From NCBI GenBank assembly GCA_002943765.1, contig PQWQ01000022.1, positions 310,001 to 374,000 on the forward strand: DNA of 64,000 nucleotides, written 5' to 3'. This DNA comes from Psoroptes ovis. Its lineage: Eukaryota > Arthropoda > Arachnida > Sarcoptiformes > Psoroptidae. Of the stretch, positions 39,703 to 52,658 are shown in pieces. How positions within the stretch are numbered: the first letter of the stretch is position 1; the number at the start of each line of letters is the position of its first letter. The notes below the pieces were generated by a model, which saw only the letters and a list, made by a program, of their open reading frames with translations, did no database searches and had not been told where the DNA came from. A program made the translations under genes and the position numbers.

Positions 39703-42700
39703 GATGGATGAGCTGGTGTGTTATTGTCAATTGTTCTTTGATTTTACAATTCCAAACTCAAATGGCCGAAAAAAGCGTATTTATCCAAAACAAATACAAC
39801 ACAATAAGAACACAAATATTCAAAAATTATTTAAAAAATTTAGAACGTATTTATGAATTTCTATCAGCGATGATAACTAAATATGAAATTAATCTCAATA
39901 AACACACACACAAAATCATTCAACACTTTTTCTTCTTGATGATGATGATTTGATTGGTCGATAAGATTTTGTTCATAAGATTTATGTCACAATAAAAAAG
40001 AAAATGGTGGAGTAATAAACAAAATGTTTGATTATTTATCACTCAAAATAATTGGTCGATAGTCGAAATTATCAAATGAAAATTATCGTCGATTGAAAGT
40101 TTAATAAATATTATTAATCATTCAATTTAATACAACGCAATTCACTCAAAAAAATCGAATTTATTATTTTCTGTCATCATCATCATTATTATTTGGATTC
40201 GAATAAATCGATGACATCAATTAATATCGTTTATTGGGATAGGGTTGTTGTTGTCGGTCTAAGGGTTTTTCCAATATTCGATATTTTCAATTGAACATTT
40301 CCAAAATTATAAATTAAAAGTACCACCAATAAAAAACCGGTAGCAATTTTTTCAAAATTATAAGAAATGTACCGGGGATAATCAATTCAAAAGAATAATT
40401 GAAGCAATGATCAAGCACATTTTTAAGCCGATTATAATGACAATTGGCAATGATTCTTGATTAAACCGAATAGCAACAGCAACAACAAAAATCAAAGAAT
40501 GATGACGAATAATGATGATCGTTTCATTTATTTTTTGTTTGTGTATGGCTTGAATTGTATAATCATTCAAGTTGTGTTTACTATTCATTCATTCATTCAT
40601 GCATTTATTCATTGTTTATCATCATCATCTCTCTCACTCATATTCAATGATCTGTGTTGCAGCAAAATTTTTTTTTAAGGTGAGAAATGAGGACATTGAA
40701 TGTGAAACAATATTTTTTTTTGATTTATTTTAGTTCGTCGTCTCCAATTGTCAAATTGATGATGACAAATGTTTTTATTTTTTTTATTTAACTTTGATTA
40801 TTCATAAGTATTTTTTTGATTATAACAATAAACAACAACAAAAAACAGAATCAAATTAAAAATAAAATTAAAAAAATTTTTTTTTTGCTCAAAAATAAAC
40901 AAAAGTAGTGGTCAGTTTTTTTCAATCATCTTCGAAGAGGTAGTAGCATTCTATCGTGTTGCTTTTTTCGAATTTCGAAACATGAAGAAAAAAAAGTGTA
41001 ATGAACTTTTCAACAATTCTCAATGCTACTACTTTGTTTTGTTTATGGAATTTTTTTCGTTTGTTGGTCATCAAAGTTGTCTGTTGCATGCTGCTACTAC
41101 AAATTTTGAATTTTTTTAAAAGGCAGTAAAATAAATTCGAGTTTTACCCGAATTTATTGATTTCCGTTTAATTTTATGAAATATGATTGAATCGATCATA
41201 GATTTTTCAAATGGGAATAGGACCAAATGATGAACACAATAACAAAGAATATTTTTATTTTCGTAAAAAAAATTCAAAAATTTCCATTTAATTCAAGTAA
41301 AATCATTAAAAAAACATATAGATTTCAATGCCAAATAAGTACATAGATTTAAAATGTTACCAAAGCAATATAACAATAATAATAATCATTATCCAATTAA
41401 TAATGGACGCTTTTTAAATGACAATCTGAGCCAAGTATATATGTTTCATTTCCTTTGATCAAATAGGGAAAAATCCGGTAATTATTTTCTATGAATGTTT
41501 TCTCATTGCAATAGCAACAACAACTTTGTCATGGATAGGAACTGGATAATTAACAATTGAAAATAATTGAAAATTTTCAAAAATGTTTCTTGGTTGCTCA
41601 GCGAGAACACCAAAACAAATTTATCAAATGTGTATGCACATTCGATGTGTAGTCATATGCATTCAAGTGTACACAATCAAAAATGCCATTTCTTTACAAT
41701 GATTACTCAAGGTTTGCTTCATATTTTTAAGGGTTTCTAAAGGGTTTCATTCATTCATTCATTTATTAATTCAAATGAAATCCTTTGAAAGGTGTACACA
41801 AAAGAAATACCTTGACATTGACCTAATAAAATAATCATCTTAAAACAAAGGGGGAAATGAATTTGAAATTCATTTTGGACTCGAAGGATCTATTCATATC
41901 ATATATCATATGGTTGCGGTGTATGATCTAAATCAAAAGGTGCTGAGAAACTTATCAAAATATCAAAACACCAACAGCAACACTACCACCATCACCACCA
42001 CCACTACCAACAGAGAAACCATTAAACCATTACGATTACTAAAGTATCTATCACGCAAAACAATCATTTTAATGACTCTTAACCAATGGTGGTGTATTCA
42101 AAACCGAAAATGATTCCGGTTTTTGTTCATCATTATTATCATCATCATCAAACAAACAATGAATAAATAAAATTGACGATTGTTATGATGATGATAATAA
42201 TCATACAAAGAAATTGGAGCATTATTTCTTAAAAGAAAATAAATTTCAAGTTTTGAAAATATTGACTTATGAGAGTTGAAGATGAAAAGATGAAAAATTT
42301 TGAAAAATATTTCATATTTTAGCCAATAGATGGCTGTATCGAGTTTTGATTTTCAAATTTTTGAAATTTTTTTTTGTAAGAAATCACTTTGAAAATCAAC
42401 GAAACTTAGACATATTCATTGTGCATTGATTATAAAATGAAATTCATTCAAAAATTTATTAATTTGAGCCGAATAATATCCAAAAAAAAGTGCTAATTTA
42501 CTGATGAATTTTCGAAAAAAATTGAAATGCAAAAAAATTTCGTGCAAAATTTTCAATAAATGAATTAAGTTGTATATGATAATATTATAAAATGATCGGT
42601 CAAAAATAATCAATATAAGGACTAGATTCAAGTACAATGGTTATGAGGTGTTGCATGTGAGCTGATTAATATTCATAATATCGGAAAGGGAAAACGTCCC

Positions 42701-42797
42701 CGAATAATAATGCTGCAAGATTGATCAGTGGAATGTGGCAAATATGTTGAATATTGTTCGATTTAAATTATCTTAGGTCATATGATTGATTGACTTT
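39703..42797. other. Gap between PLXDC start and septin stop
   Basis: 3.1 kb containing the PLXDC 5' region, GTAGTAGCA-end repeats at 40940-41100 and short chance frames, but no recognisable gene. Confidence 0.65.
40940..41100. repeat. GTAGTAGCA-end family, unit 3 and adjoining single end
   Basis: GTAGTAGCATT at 40940 pairs with AATGCTACTAC ending 41032 (93 bp). A further lone end, TGCTGCTACTAC, closes at 41100. Confidence 0.5.
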
Positions 42798-44019
42798 TCA
42801 TTGATTATCATCCAAAAGATCATTCATACTTTGTGCATTGCTCACCGGTCTTGATGATGTTTGTCGTAGTTGTTCTTGCATCATCATCAATTGTTCTTGC
42901 ATTCGACGTATTTCTTCTTGTTTCATTTGTAGCAGTCGATCAGCAGTCAAACCGCTTGAATCTAATTCACTTTTGATCGATGAAAATGTTTGTCCACTGT
43001 TCAATTTGGCCAAATAATTTGTGCGATAATTTTCGTATAAAATATCGCTGGTCGTATCTTTCAGGTCTTGCATATGTAAGCTAAGAAACGTACGTAATTT
43101 AATAAAATCACTGTAACGTTCATCTTGTATGTCGATAATGCCCCATGGATATTCTCGACCACGAATTCGTCGACCATTCAAATCGATTGATGTTGTGCTG
43201 CCAATGATTGCGAATGGTATACTTTCACGTATTTCTTTATCTTTGATTCGATACAGCTCATCTTCATCACTATCGCATTCTGGTATTTTGAAAATGTTGA
43301 CACCATTCTCTTCCAGTTCACGCAGTATTTTCTTTTTCAATTGTTGAACTTCATTCGTAGTCAATGCATCGGCTTTCGCAATAACTGGTACTAAATTTAT
43401 TTTGGTACATAATCGTTTCATGAATTGTATGTCTAATTGTGACAAGCTATCGCAAATAAGAATGAATTAAAATAATTGGTCAAAGATTTGATTGAAAAAC
43501 AAACATACCCACGTCCAAATGGTGAAATAAAATACAAACAACAATGTATACGATTATCTTGTATATTTTTACGATTTAAACCTGATTCATCTTTGAAATA
43601 TTGATTAAATTGTTCATCAATATAATTTTCAATTACATGAAAATTATTCGTCGAATTCAATGAATCACCAAAACCAGGTGTATCGACAATCGTAACTCGT
43701 AGTTTGATACCTTTTTCAATGATATCCAAATGTTTTTTTTCAATACTAACAGTACGATCCAATAATTTTTCGACTGGCAGCTGTTTACGATCTTTATACA
43801 GATCGCCTAAAAATAAACAATTGACCAATGTTGATTTACCCAATCCAGATTCACCAACAATCATAATACTAAAATCAAAACCTTTTTTAGCTGATTTACG
43901 ATGAACATGTTCGGGCAGTGTTGCAAAACCAATTTCACCCTTTCATTCAAAATCAAAAAAAAGAGATAAGTAAATCATTTATGAAAACATATCGAAGTAA
44001 TACATACACCAATCGGCAT
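42798..44019 (-). CDS. Septin, SEPT2/Sep1-Sep4-like
   Basis: Exons on the minus strand are 44019-44008, 43939-43509 and 43446-42798, giving 363 residues. The first coding exon holds only four codons (MPIG) before a GTATGT donor; this start restores the usual septin opening [21 protein letters not shown]. The GTPase domain shows the P-loop GESGLGKS (33-40), switch DTPG (90-93), [15 protein letters not shown] and AKAD (171-174), then the septin unique element with [11 protein letters not shown] and FLKLRTFL-like FIKLRTFL. It ends in a short predicted coiled coil ([14 protein letters not shown]). Septins form hetero-oligomeric filaments on membranes and at the cytokinetic furrow. The key GTP-binding motifs are intact. 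Divergently transcribed from eEF1-gamma with about 870 bp between the start codons. The group within septins is my inference from motif wording. Confidence 0.93.
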
Positions 44020-44277
44020 TTTATAAATTGAATTAAGATGAAACACCAGTTAATTGATATATATTAAATATGAAAACAAGTTTGAAAGGTTTGAAAGGTT
44101 TGCTTATGTCAAAAAATTCTTTAATGAATCAAAGAAAAATTAGCTGCCCAAAAAATAAACTGAATCCACTGAATAATAAAAGTGAATAAAGAACTGTTGT
44201 ATTTACACATACAAACATCAATGGCTGTAAATAAAAACACCACCCGAAGAGCGTATAGTGAGAAAATTCAGAATTTA

Positions 44278-44357
44278 TTAGGTTGTCCGAAAAGTTCTTG
44301 CCGATTTTCTAATAATTTTCTATGATATAACCGGCAAAAACTTTGCGGACAATCTAA
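44278..44357 (-). mobile_element. Mariner-type MITE copy 18 (subtype A, reversed)
   Basis: TTAGGTTGTCCGAAAAGTTC and AAACTTTGCGGACAATCTAA; interior TTCTATGATATAACCGGC. Sits between the divergent septin and eEF1-gamma starts. Confidence 0.9.
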
Positions 44358-44889
44358 TACTTTGAAAAAAAACTGAATGAAAAACTGTGGAAAAAACGCA
44401 TGCGTAAAGCATAAATGTGATCAAATGGAAGAGTAAATTTAAATATTTTATTAGATAAGAGATAAATAAGATGATTATTTGGGAAATTAGTTTGCGAGAA
44501 AAAAATCTGAAAAATTTTAATTTCGCCCAAGAAATTTTTATGATGAGAGTCATTCAGTGATAAGAAATCAAAAAATTTGTTTGATATTTTATTTTATTTC
44601 GAGTCGTCCTTTATGGATGGACCATTTTGATGATTAAAAAAAATTTGATGTCAACGTGTCTCATACACATTTAAACCTTACACAAACACACACACAATTA
44701 AAACTAAGAAGAGTAAACACACATAAAATCACGCTGGTTTTTCTTGATTTTTATGAAAATTTTTCATTTCAGTTTTTACCGACATTCATTGTGTTATCTC
44801 TTGTGAAAATTAATTAATTTCCATAGATTTTTATCAAAAATAAATATTCAAATTTCCCTAGATTTAATTGCCTTAGATTTCATAACAAA

Positions 44890-46310
44890 ATGAGCGTAAG
44901 TCGATTGCATCTTGTTCATGTTTCCTTAATTAATTAATTAAAAATTGATTAAAATGCAGAAATTATATACAAACGAGGACAATTATCGCGCATACAAAGC
45001 ATTGATCGCCAGTAAATATAGTGGCAAATCATTATCGGTTGTGCCGACTGAGCCAAAAAAATCATGTCCGAAAAAATTTTTCGGATTTGTACCGGCATTG
45101 GAAACTACTGACCAGTTGAATCTGTTCGAATCGAATGCGATTGCATATTATTTATCAAATGCTCAATTACGTGGCGGTAATGATGAAAAATTACAATCAC
45201 AAATATTACAATGGATTAGCTATTCATCCACTGATTTATGGTCAGCCGTATTTGCATGGGTTTTGCCTGCAACTGGTTTATCTAAAAATAAACAGGTAAA
45301 TTGACAAAATTCGATTATTATATCGAAGATCATTAATGAATAATAATGTTTTTTTCACCAGACAATGGATCCGGCAAAGAATGAAGTTAAAACTGCTTTG
45401 AAAATGTTGAATGAATATCTATTGTCGCGAACATATTTAGCCGGTGAACGAATCACATTGGCTGATATTTGTATGACTGTCACATTATTGCCATTGTATC
45501 AACATGTATTGGAACCAAGTGTTCGCAAACAATATGAAAATGTTAATCGATATTTTGTAACAATGATCAATCAAAAAGAATTTGTTGATGTTTTAGGCAA
45601 AGTTGAATTGTGTTCATCGGTCAAGCAGCTGTCACAGTCATCTTCGGAACCGGTTAAAAAAGAGAAAAAAGAACAACCGGCCAAGAAGCAAGAAGAAAAG
45701 AAAGCTGCTAAGCCAGAACCTGATGATGCTGGTGATGATGACCTTATGCCAGCAATGCCAAAACCTAAAGATCCATTTGAAAAATTTCCAAAAGGAAAAT
45801 TCGATATGGATGATTTTAAACGTTTCTATTCGAATAATCCTGAAGATAAATCGATTCCATATTTTTGGGAAAAATTTGACAAAGACAATTATTCAATCTG
45901 GTATTGTGAATATAAATATCCAGAAGAATTGACACAAGTTTTTATGAGCTGTAATTTGATCAGTGGTATGTTTCAACGTTTGGATCGTATGCGTAAAAAT
46001 GCATTCTCCAGTATGATTTTGTTTGGAGAAGACAATAACAGTACCATTTCAGGCATTTGGGTATGGCGTGGTCATGAGCTTGCATTTCCCGTATGTATTA
46101 TTCAAATGAATTTCTGATCATTTTCATATTCATTTTCTTTTCTTAATTCAATCACAGCTCAGCGATGATTGGACTGTTGATTATGAATCATATGAATGGA
46201 AAAAACTGGATGCAGATGATGAAAAGACTAAAAAATTAGTGAAAGAATATTTCAGTTGGGAAGGTGAATTTGATGGTAAAAAATTCAATCAAGGCAAAAT
46301 TTTCAAATAA
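44890..46310 (+). CDS. eEF1G: Elongation factor 1-gamma
   Basis: Exons 44890-44895 (only ATG AGC), 44960-45295, 45362-46090 and 46158-46310, all phase 0, give 407 residues, near the usual 410-440. The N-terminal half is the glutathione-transferase-like domain ([50 protein letters not shown]). A charged Lys/Glu/Pro linker ([20 protein letters not shown]) follows, then the conserved EF1G C-terminal domain ([73 protein letters not shown]). It anchors the eEF1B nucleotide-exchange complex that recharges eEF1A with GTP in the cytoplasm. The two-codon first exon is supported by the strong donor GTAAGT and by MSKLYT matching the family start. A poly(A) signal lies at 46452. Confidence 0.96.
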
Positions 46311-47119
46311 ACCACATTAGATTCATGGTCATTTTGTTAACCAAGTGGTGGACATATGTCCAAGTGTCAACTATTTTTTAAAATTTTTTTTCTTCAATAA
46401 CCCTTTGAATCCAAACCACAATAATAATAGGCCGAAATTAAATGAATGATGAATAAAATTTTCTTAATTCAAATTTTCAATATTTTCAAATTTTGTTTAA
46501 TTAGATCATTAATTAATTAATTAATTAGTTGATTGATTATTCGATAAATTTTGAAACAAAAAAAAATTATTAATTATTATTCATAAACGTTTAAATCCAA
46601 TTTTTTGAAATCCAATTCCAGCTCAATATTCATTGAATTATCTCTAAAATTTCATCTTCTTCATGATCATCATCATACACACACATGACGACGTCAATTA
46701 CGATTAATAATAAATTTCCAAAATGTGTATAAGTGTGTATGTATATGAGAATGTGTGTGTGTTGTGATAATAATGTGTCAAGATCTTCATTTTTAGTTTT
46801 CTTAATAATAATAATAATAAAAAATAGGCACTATTTATATATATATTTATATTTATATCAATTCAATTATTATATATTTAACAAATGAGAAGAAAAAAAT
46901 CTTTCTATTCAATTTCAATTGCATTTTGTCATATGTTTTTTGATGTTGTTGCGTATTATTCATTTCATTAATTAAATTTAAATTATTCCTAGAATGATAT
47001 ATTTGAGATATTGCCACCATTCGCCATTCATTCATATTAAAAAATAAGATGTAAAAAGATTCGATTTCAATAAAATAATCTTCAATTCTTAAGCCATTAT
47101 TTTTATTTTTTGAAAACAA
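46311..47119. other. Convergent 3' gap between eEF1-gamma and WDR26
   Basis: Holds both 3' untranslated regions, TTAAT and AATA short repeats and a TG/TA-rich patch near 46735-46765. Confidence 0.7.
46452..46457 (+). terminator. Poly(A) signal of eEF1-gamma
   Basis: AATAAA about 140 bases after the eEF1-gamma stop and followed by T-rich sequence. In such AT-rich DNA the hexamer is frequent, so position is the main support. Confidence 0.5.
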
Positions 47120-50100
47120 TTAAATTCGATGAGTACTAGCCGTTATCGATGTTGATGATGATGATGATGGCGATGTAGTTGATGATGATGATGTTGATGA
47201 TTCATCACTTGAGGTTTGTTGTTGTTGTTGTTGTTGTGATTGATCATTATTTGATGTTGATAATGCCAAAGGAGGTGCCGGTAGTGGAGGTGGTAATGTT
47301 GGTGATGATTCCATTGTTGTCGCTGATTGAGATGAATTACTATGATCAACTCGAGATCGATCATTATTGGATGGTGACGATGATGACACATAGAATGTAA
47401 ATGATTGATGATTGTTGCGTCTTTGGCCACCATTATTGCCATTATTACCACCGCCGCTACCAATACTCGAATTGTGTGATGAAATTGTTGACGTTGATGG
47501 CTGCTGTCGTATTTGATTGTTGAAATCATTGTTATGATCATGATTATCACCATCCATTATTCCATCTGTTGTCATCACAACATGACCATCTTGATGTATG
47601 GTTGATGATTGTATCGAAGTAATAGATGCAGTTGAAGATGTTGATGAACAAATGCTTTGATGTGGATGAGAATGTTGATGAGGTGAATGAAATTGTTGTT
47701 GTTGATGGTTAGAATGATGCGAATGATGAGGATTGCTTATCGAAGAAGTTGATAATGGTAGCGTGGCTGTTATATTATTCAATGTTGAGATAGATGATGT
47801 TAGTAAGCCATATGCATGTCTTATTGATGTTAACGATATCGATGGCTGTGTTGTTGTGGTGGTCGTCGAAGAAATGGTCGTTACTATCGATTGAGATGCA
47901 GTTGTTGTTGTAGGAAGTATTGACACCGATGTCATTTCATTAGAACTCATCATTGTGACTGGATGGCCTGTGTTTGATGACGACGATGATGACGGTGTTG
48001 AAGAGGAGATGTTGCGGTTATTGGCAGCTTGATTAGTATTCATATTATTACGGTTATGATTGTTGTTATTATTATTATAATTATGATGATTCAAATCATT
48101 ATAATTATCATTATAATTATTCAAATTCGTATGATGATGTGGATGACGATGTTTTGCACACCAAATACGTACAGTTGAATCATCCGAAGCACTTGCCAAT
48201 AAATGTGGATATTTAGGATTCCAATGTACACAATTTACTGTACGTGTATGGCCTTTCAATATTGAGATCGGATGCTCACGTTTTAAATGCCAAATATAAA
48301 CTTTGTTATCTTTTGGGGGAGAAATTATCGTGAGTTATTATGAATTTACAAACTAATCTAATGACAACTAACCTTCACTACCACTCGCAACAAATAATTG
48401 ATTAACACCGCCAAAACATGAATGTATTGTGTATAATCCTTGAGTTATTCCTTGAAATTTACGTATCAAAATACGATCCTCTAGATCCCATAAATGTACA
48501 CCCTGATTTTCGATATTGATTAATGCTAAACGACCAGTATCATCACATATGAATGACATTATTGAATGATCTTCTTTTAAACTATTCGATTGGGGAACAA
48601 AATTAGAAATATTCAATTTTCAATTAAAATCTTACATATTAAAATCAGTTAAATCTTCAAAATTATAGCCACGTATACGATGATGAGTATCAGCTGCTAA
48701 TACAGTTTTACCATCATTTTTATATGCTAAACATATTACCCGTACACCTTCCCATGATTCAATTAATGTACCATTTAAATCCTATAAAATTCAATCATAA
48801 GAGATTATTGTTTTCTTAAATTGATCAATGACAACACATACAAATAAATAAAATTGACCACGAGTACCACCAGCGAAAAATTTTTTACCATCCTTATGCC
48901 ATGCACATGCTATTAGACTATCATCATTCGAATTACAGCTTTTCAATTTCAATGTTCCAGTCTTCAAATGTAAATGAATGGTTGAAAATTAATCAGTGAA
49001 AAAATCTAATCAAAACAAAAAACATACATTAATATCCCAGATCCAAAATTCAGCACTATCTTCATTGCCTAATGCTAATAAATAATGATCATCAGGACTC
49101 CAAGCAAAATATGCTACACCATTGGTATGTCCGACAAGTGTATGTTTCAATGTAAACAGAAATGTTTCCTATTTCAACATCGAACAAAAATATTGAATGA
49201 CAGTGAATTCAAAATAATTCAAAAATACATACAGGATCAATGCTCCAAATGGTAATGTTACCATCTTTGGAACCAGTCGCTAAATGTGTACCATCATTTG
49301 AAAATCTACAAAACCATACTTCATCTTTATGTTCGGTTAGAATTTGTAATGTTTCACTAGGTAAATCATCTCTGCAAATAAATTTTGAATTAATTAACAT
49401 TTAAATAAATTCAAATGCACATAGGCACAACATACTTGCAACACAAATGATCGACTAATAATGAAAAATCATTGAGACCATTTTCAACTTTGATGTTATG
49501 GTATGGACAACGATCTTTTTGATATTCGATAGCTTGATTCAATAGGCATTGTAATCGTCTTGGTGGTAACATTATTGATGCTGGAAGAAAATCTATTCAA
49601 AAAAATTGCAATGTATTAGTTTATTAATAGGGAATAATCCAATATTACAATCTTACTCTGTAATTTTTCCATCAATTTAGTTCGGGACGCGTTTCCTTTG
49701 CCTTCCCAATTTGCTACACGTCTCAATTCTTCGATTGAATTCATGAATAGATAACTTTGAATGAGAAATAGAAAAATCAAAAATTAATCAAAAATTTCAA
49801 TGAAATTAATTCATTAATGAATTACCTGCAAATTGTAGGCAATTTTTCCATATTATAATTCAGATTTGTTATTTCATTCTGCAGACAATGTACAGCATCA
49901 ATTTCACGTCCATCTTCAATACATTCCAAATATTTTTGTTCTAATAATAAAAATTTCATTTTCTAATCGAAAAGTTTGCCGAAAAAAAAAGTTTTTAGAA
50001 AATTAAGCTGAGATAATTTCCAATTGGGAAAACTTACAACTAAATGTTTAGTATTGACAAGATGATTTTTCAATTCTTTCAACGTTTGATCAGCTTTATC

Positions 50101-51271
50101 CCATTGACCATTCATTACATATTGTCGAAATTTGGCCGCTGTTGGATGATCTAAACGACAACCAGTTTCTTTGATTAGCTGTTCAGCAGTTTGACTACAA
50201 TTGACAATTTTTAAAAAAATATTAAATAAAATATTGAAATTGAAATATATATGAACATACTCTAAACCCATTATACATAATTGTTGTCCAATCAATCGAA
50301 TAATATCTAAATCACTAGATGAACGAGGTACAAATTTTTTGCTTTTCATTTTCGATGATTGTTTACGATTATTATCATTATGTGAATCATCATCATCACC
50401 ATCACCACCGCCATCACCTTTACCATTCATATATGGACCATCATCATCATCATATCCATCCGAATTATTATTTGTTGATGATGATGAACCATTTGTATAA
50501 CTACTATTTTGGATACCATTGGCAGCAGATACACCACCAGCATTACCAGTTCCATTTGTTTGTACATCGCTGCTACCTCCACCGTTGGTGATGAAAAATC
50601 CATCACTGCCACCAGCTACATTACCATTGGTTTCAAACTGAGTCGCATTTGTATTCGCTGTTGATGATGTGTGATGTTGTTCATCTTGATTATTAGATGA
50701 TGAACCACCATTTGTTACACCAAACGAATGCATATTATTATTGTTTGAAATCAAATTTGTTCGTATCAAAACAGATGATGATAATAGTTTTGATGATTGC
50801 GATTGTTGCAAACGATTTCTATGATTACAATTAGCTGCTGCTGCTGTTGTTGTTGTCGTTGTTGACGATGCGGTGGCGGTGGTCGCAAATGATGATGCGT
50901 CAATAGTATTTCCTCTTATTTGCTGTCGCTGCTGCTGTTGCTGTTGTTGTCTTTTATTATTTACTTCTTCTTCTTTGATTTCAATGCTTAATTTTCTTTC
51001 TCCTTCTTCGTCGTTGTCGTCGACTTCTTCTTGTCGTTGTTCGTCGTTATTTTCAATGTTTACAACTTCAATAAATGAAGATTGAATGACGTTTTGCGCT
51101 TGTTGTTGTTGGCGTTGTTGTTGTTGCTGAGAATGTTGTTGTTGTTGATAAAATTGATTCAATTGTTGTTGTTGTTGTTGTTGTTGAGGGAACAGACGGA
51201 GTCTCTTCCTCGGCGGAGGAGATGTAACTCCACCTGAACCCGATTCCGATTCCGTCAATGAGGCCAGTGTT
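47120..51271 (-). CDS. WDR26: WDR26 orthologue (GID/CTLH ubiquitin ligase scaffold), 5' end incomplete
   Basis: Eleven minus-strand exons join in frame: 51271-50261, 50194-50038, 49962-49826, 49754-49657, 49592-49436, 49371-49233, 49168-49028, 48961-48842, 48781-48636, 48581-48373 and 48309-47120, encoding at least 1167 residues. A Gln/Asn/Ser-rich N-terminus leads into LisH-CTLH helices ([66 protein letters not shown]), the signature [15 protein letters not shown], then WD40 repeats ([86 protein letters not shown]). WDR26 scaffolds the CTLH E3 ligase. The first exon listed has no in-frame ATG near its start and an in-frame stop 15 bases upstream, and it begins with an acceptor needing two carried bases. 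The start codon is therefore in an unseen upstream exon. About 350 low-complexity residues follow the last WD repeat, which vertebrate WDR26 lacks. Confidence 0.93.
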
Positions 51272-51751
51272 CTAAAGAAAATTTATGGATTTTTTTTTCT
51301 TCGTTTTTGTTCTTCTTCTTTTGGTTCTCTTTTGTTCTTGATACAATTCTCGAAATGAAAATAATTTCTTTCGATTAATTGTATATGAGAGATTTAATTT
51401 GATATTAATAATTTAAAATATATGTTTGATATGAATGCGAGATTGAAAATTCTAATATCTTCCTTAGTATATTTCAGATAATTGAATAAAATTGGAGACA
51501 AATTCAATTAGAGTATTTCTAAATAGAAACAATCAATGCAGATCTAATCATATCGATTCAATTCGAATCTAAATGGGTAAAAAATTTTGTTGGAAAAAGA
51601 AAACAAAAAAATTCGATTAAAACTTTGAAATAAATAAATAAATGAAAAATTCTAAAACAAAACAAAGCATATCAATAATAATAATAATGACGCAGCAATA
51701 TACATGGAAATAGAAATAAAAATATTGAATTGAACATTGAAAGATATATGA

Positions 51752-51832
51752 TAGGTTGTCCCATAAGTTCTTGCTGTTTTTCAAATGGAAAAAAAAATTT
51801 AAAAAACGGCAAAAACTTATGGGACAACCTAA
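51752..51832. mobile_element. Mariner-type MITE copy 19 (subtype C)
   Basis: TAGGTTGTCCCATAAGTTCT and AAACTTATGGGACAACCTAA; A/T interior like copy 16. Confidence 0.9.
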
Positions 51833-52578
51833 TAGAAAATAAATAATAATAATAATAAATCAAATATCTACACAATAAAAAAAAAAATTGATTTACACAC
51901 TGAAAAAAAATGTACACATACAAACAAACAAAAAGCAAAAAAAAAAGCTAAAAGTCAATAAAGAAAAAGGTCATATATACATGCACATGCATTTATCAAT
52001 TGTGTATGTGTAGAATTTGGTTTAATTAATTTTTGGATTAATTTAAATTAATTTCAACGAAAAAAAAACCTTTAAAACCTTTGAAAACCAGCTGATAATT
52101 GCTCATTAAATTTCTTCGAGAATTTCTTTGAGAATATTTTTGAGACCTGAGATTCTGGTCAATTCCTACTACTCATTTTCGAATTGGAAAAACAATACTT
52201 CATTGAATTATTATCATTGAATTTTGTATTTCAATTATTTTTGAATGAATCGAATAATAATAATAAAATCGAAAATTATTAATATTATAAATAATACGAG
52301 TTTAGTGTTTTGTTTTGTTGTTAGCTATATTTTACTTCTTATTAAATGTCTCTTTCTATGTTGTGTATATATTTACATTGAAATTATTGTTATTATTATT
52401 ATTATTTTATGAATAACAACAATAATAATAGGTATACACACATATATATTGAAATATATGAAATGTTAATATAAAAAGAGAATAGAGCAAATGAATACAA
52501 ATAAATAATCACAATACACAAATACACATACAAATATTGATATTTACATTTTTATTTTTAAAGTGACTCTACTATCTA

Positions 52579-52658
52579 TTAGGTTGTCCGAAAAGTTTTT
52601 GCCGATTATATAGTAGGAAATCATGAGAAAATCGGCAAGAACTTTCTGGACAACCTAA
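52579..52658 (+). mobile_element. Mariner-type MITE copy 20 (subtype A)
   Basis: TTAGGTTGTCCGAAAAGTTT and GAACTTTCTGGACAACCTAA; interior TTATATAGTAGGAAATCATG. Confidence 0.9.

Noticed and set aside
41910..42113. 67-residue open frame with a Thr run
   Set aside because: Low complexity, no partner exons and no known motif.
47143..47553. His/Ile/Met-rich frames overlapping the WDR26 3' exon on both strands
   Set aside because: Out-of-frame readings of the Asn/Ser/His repeat codons of WDR26.
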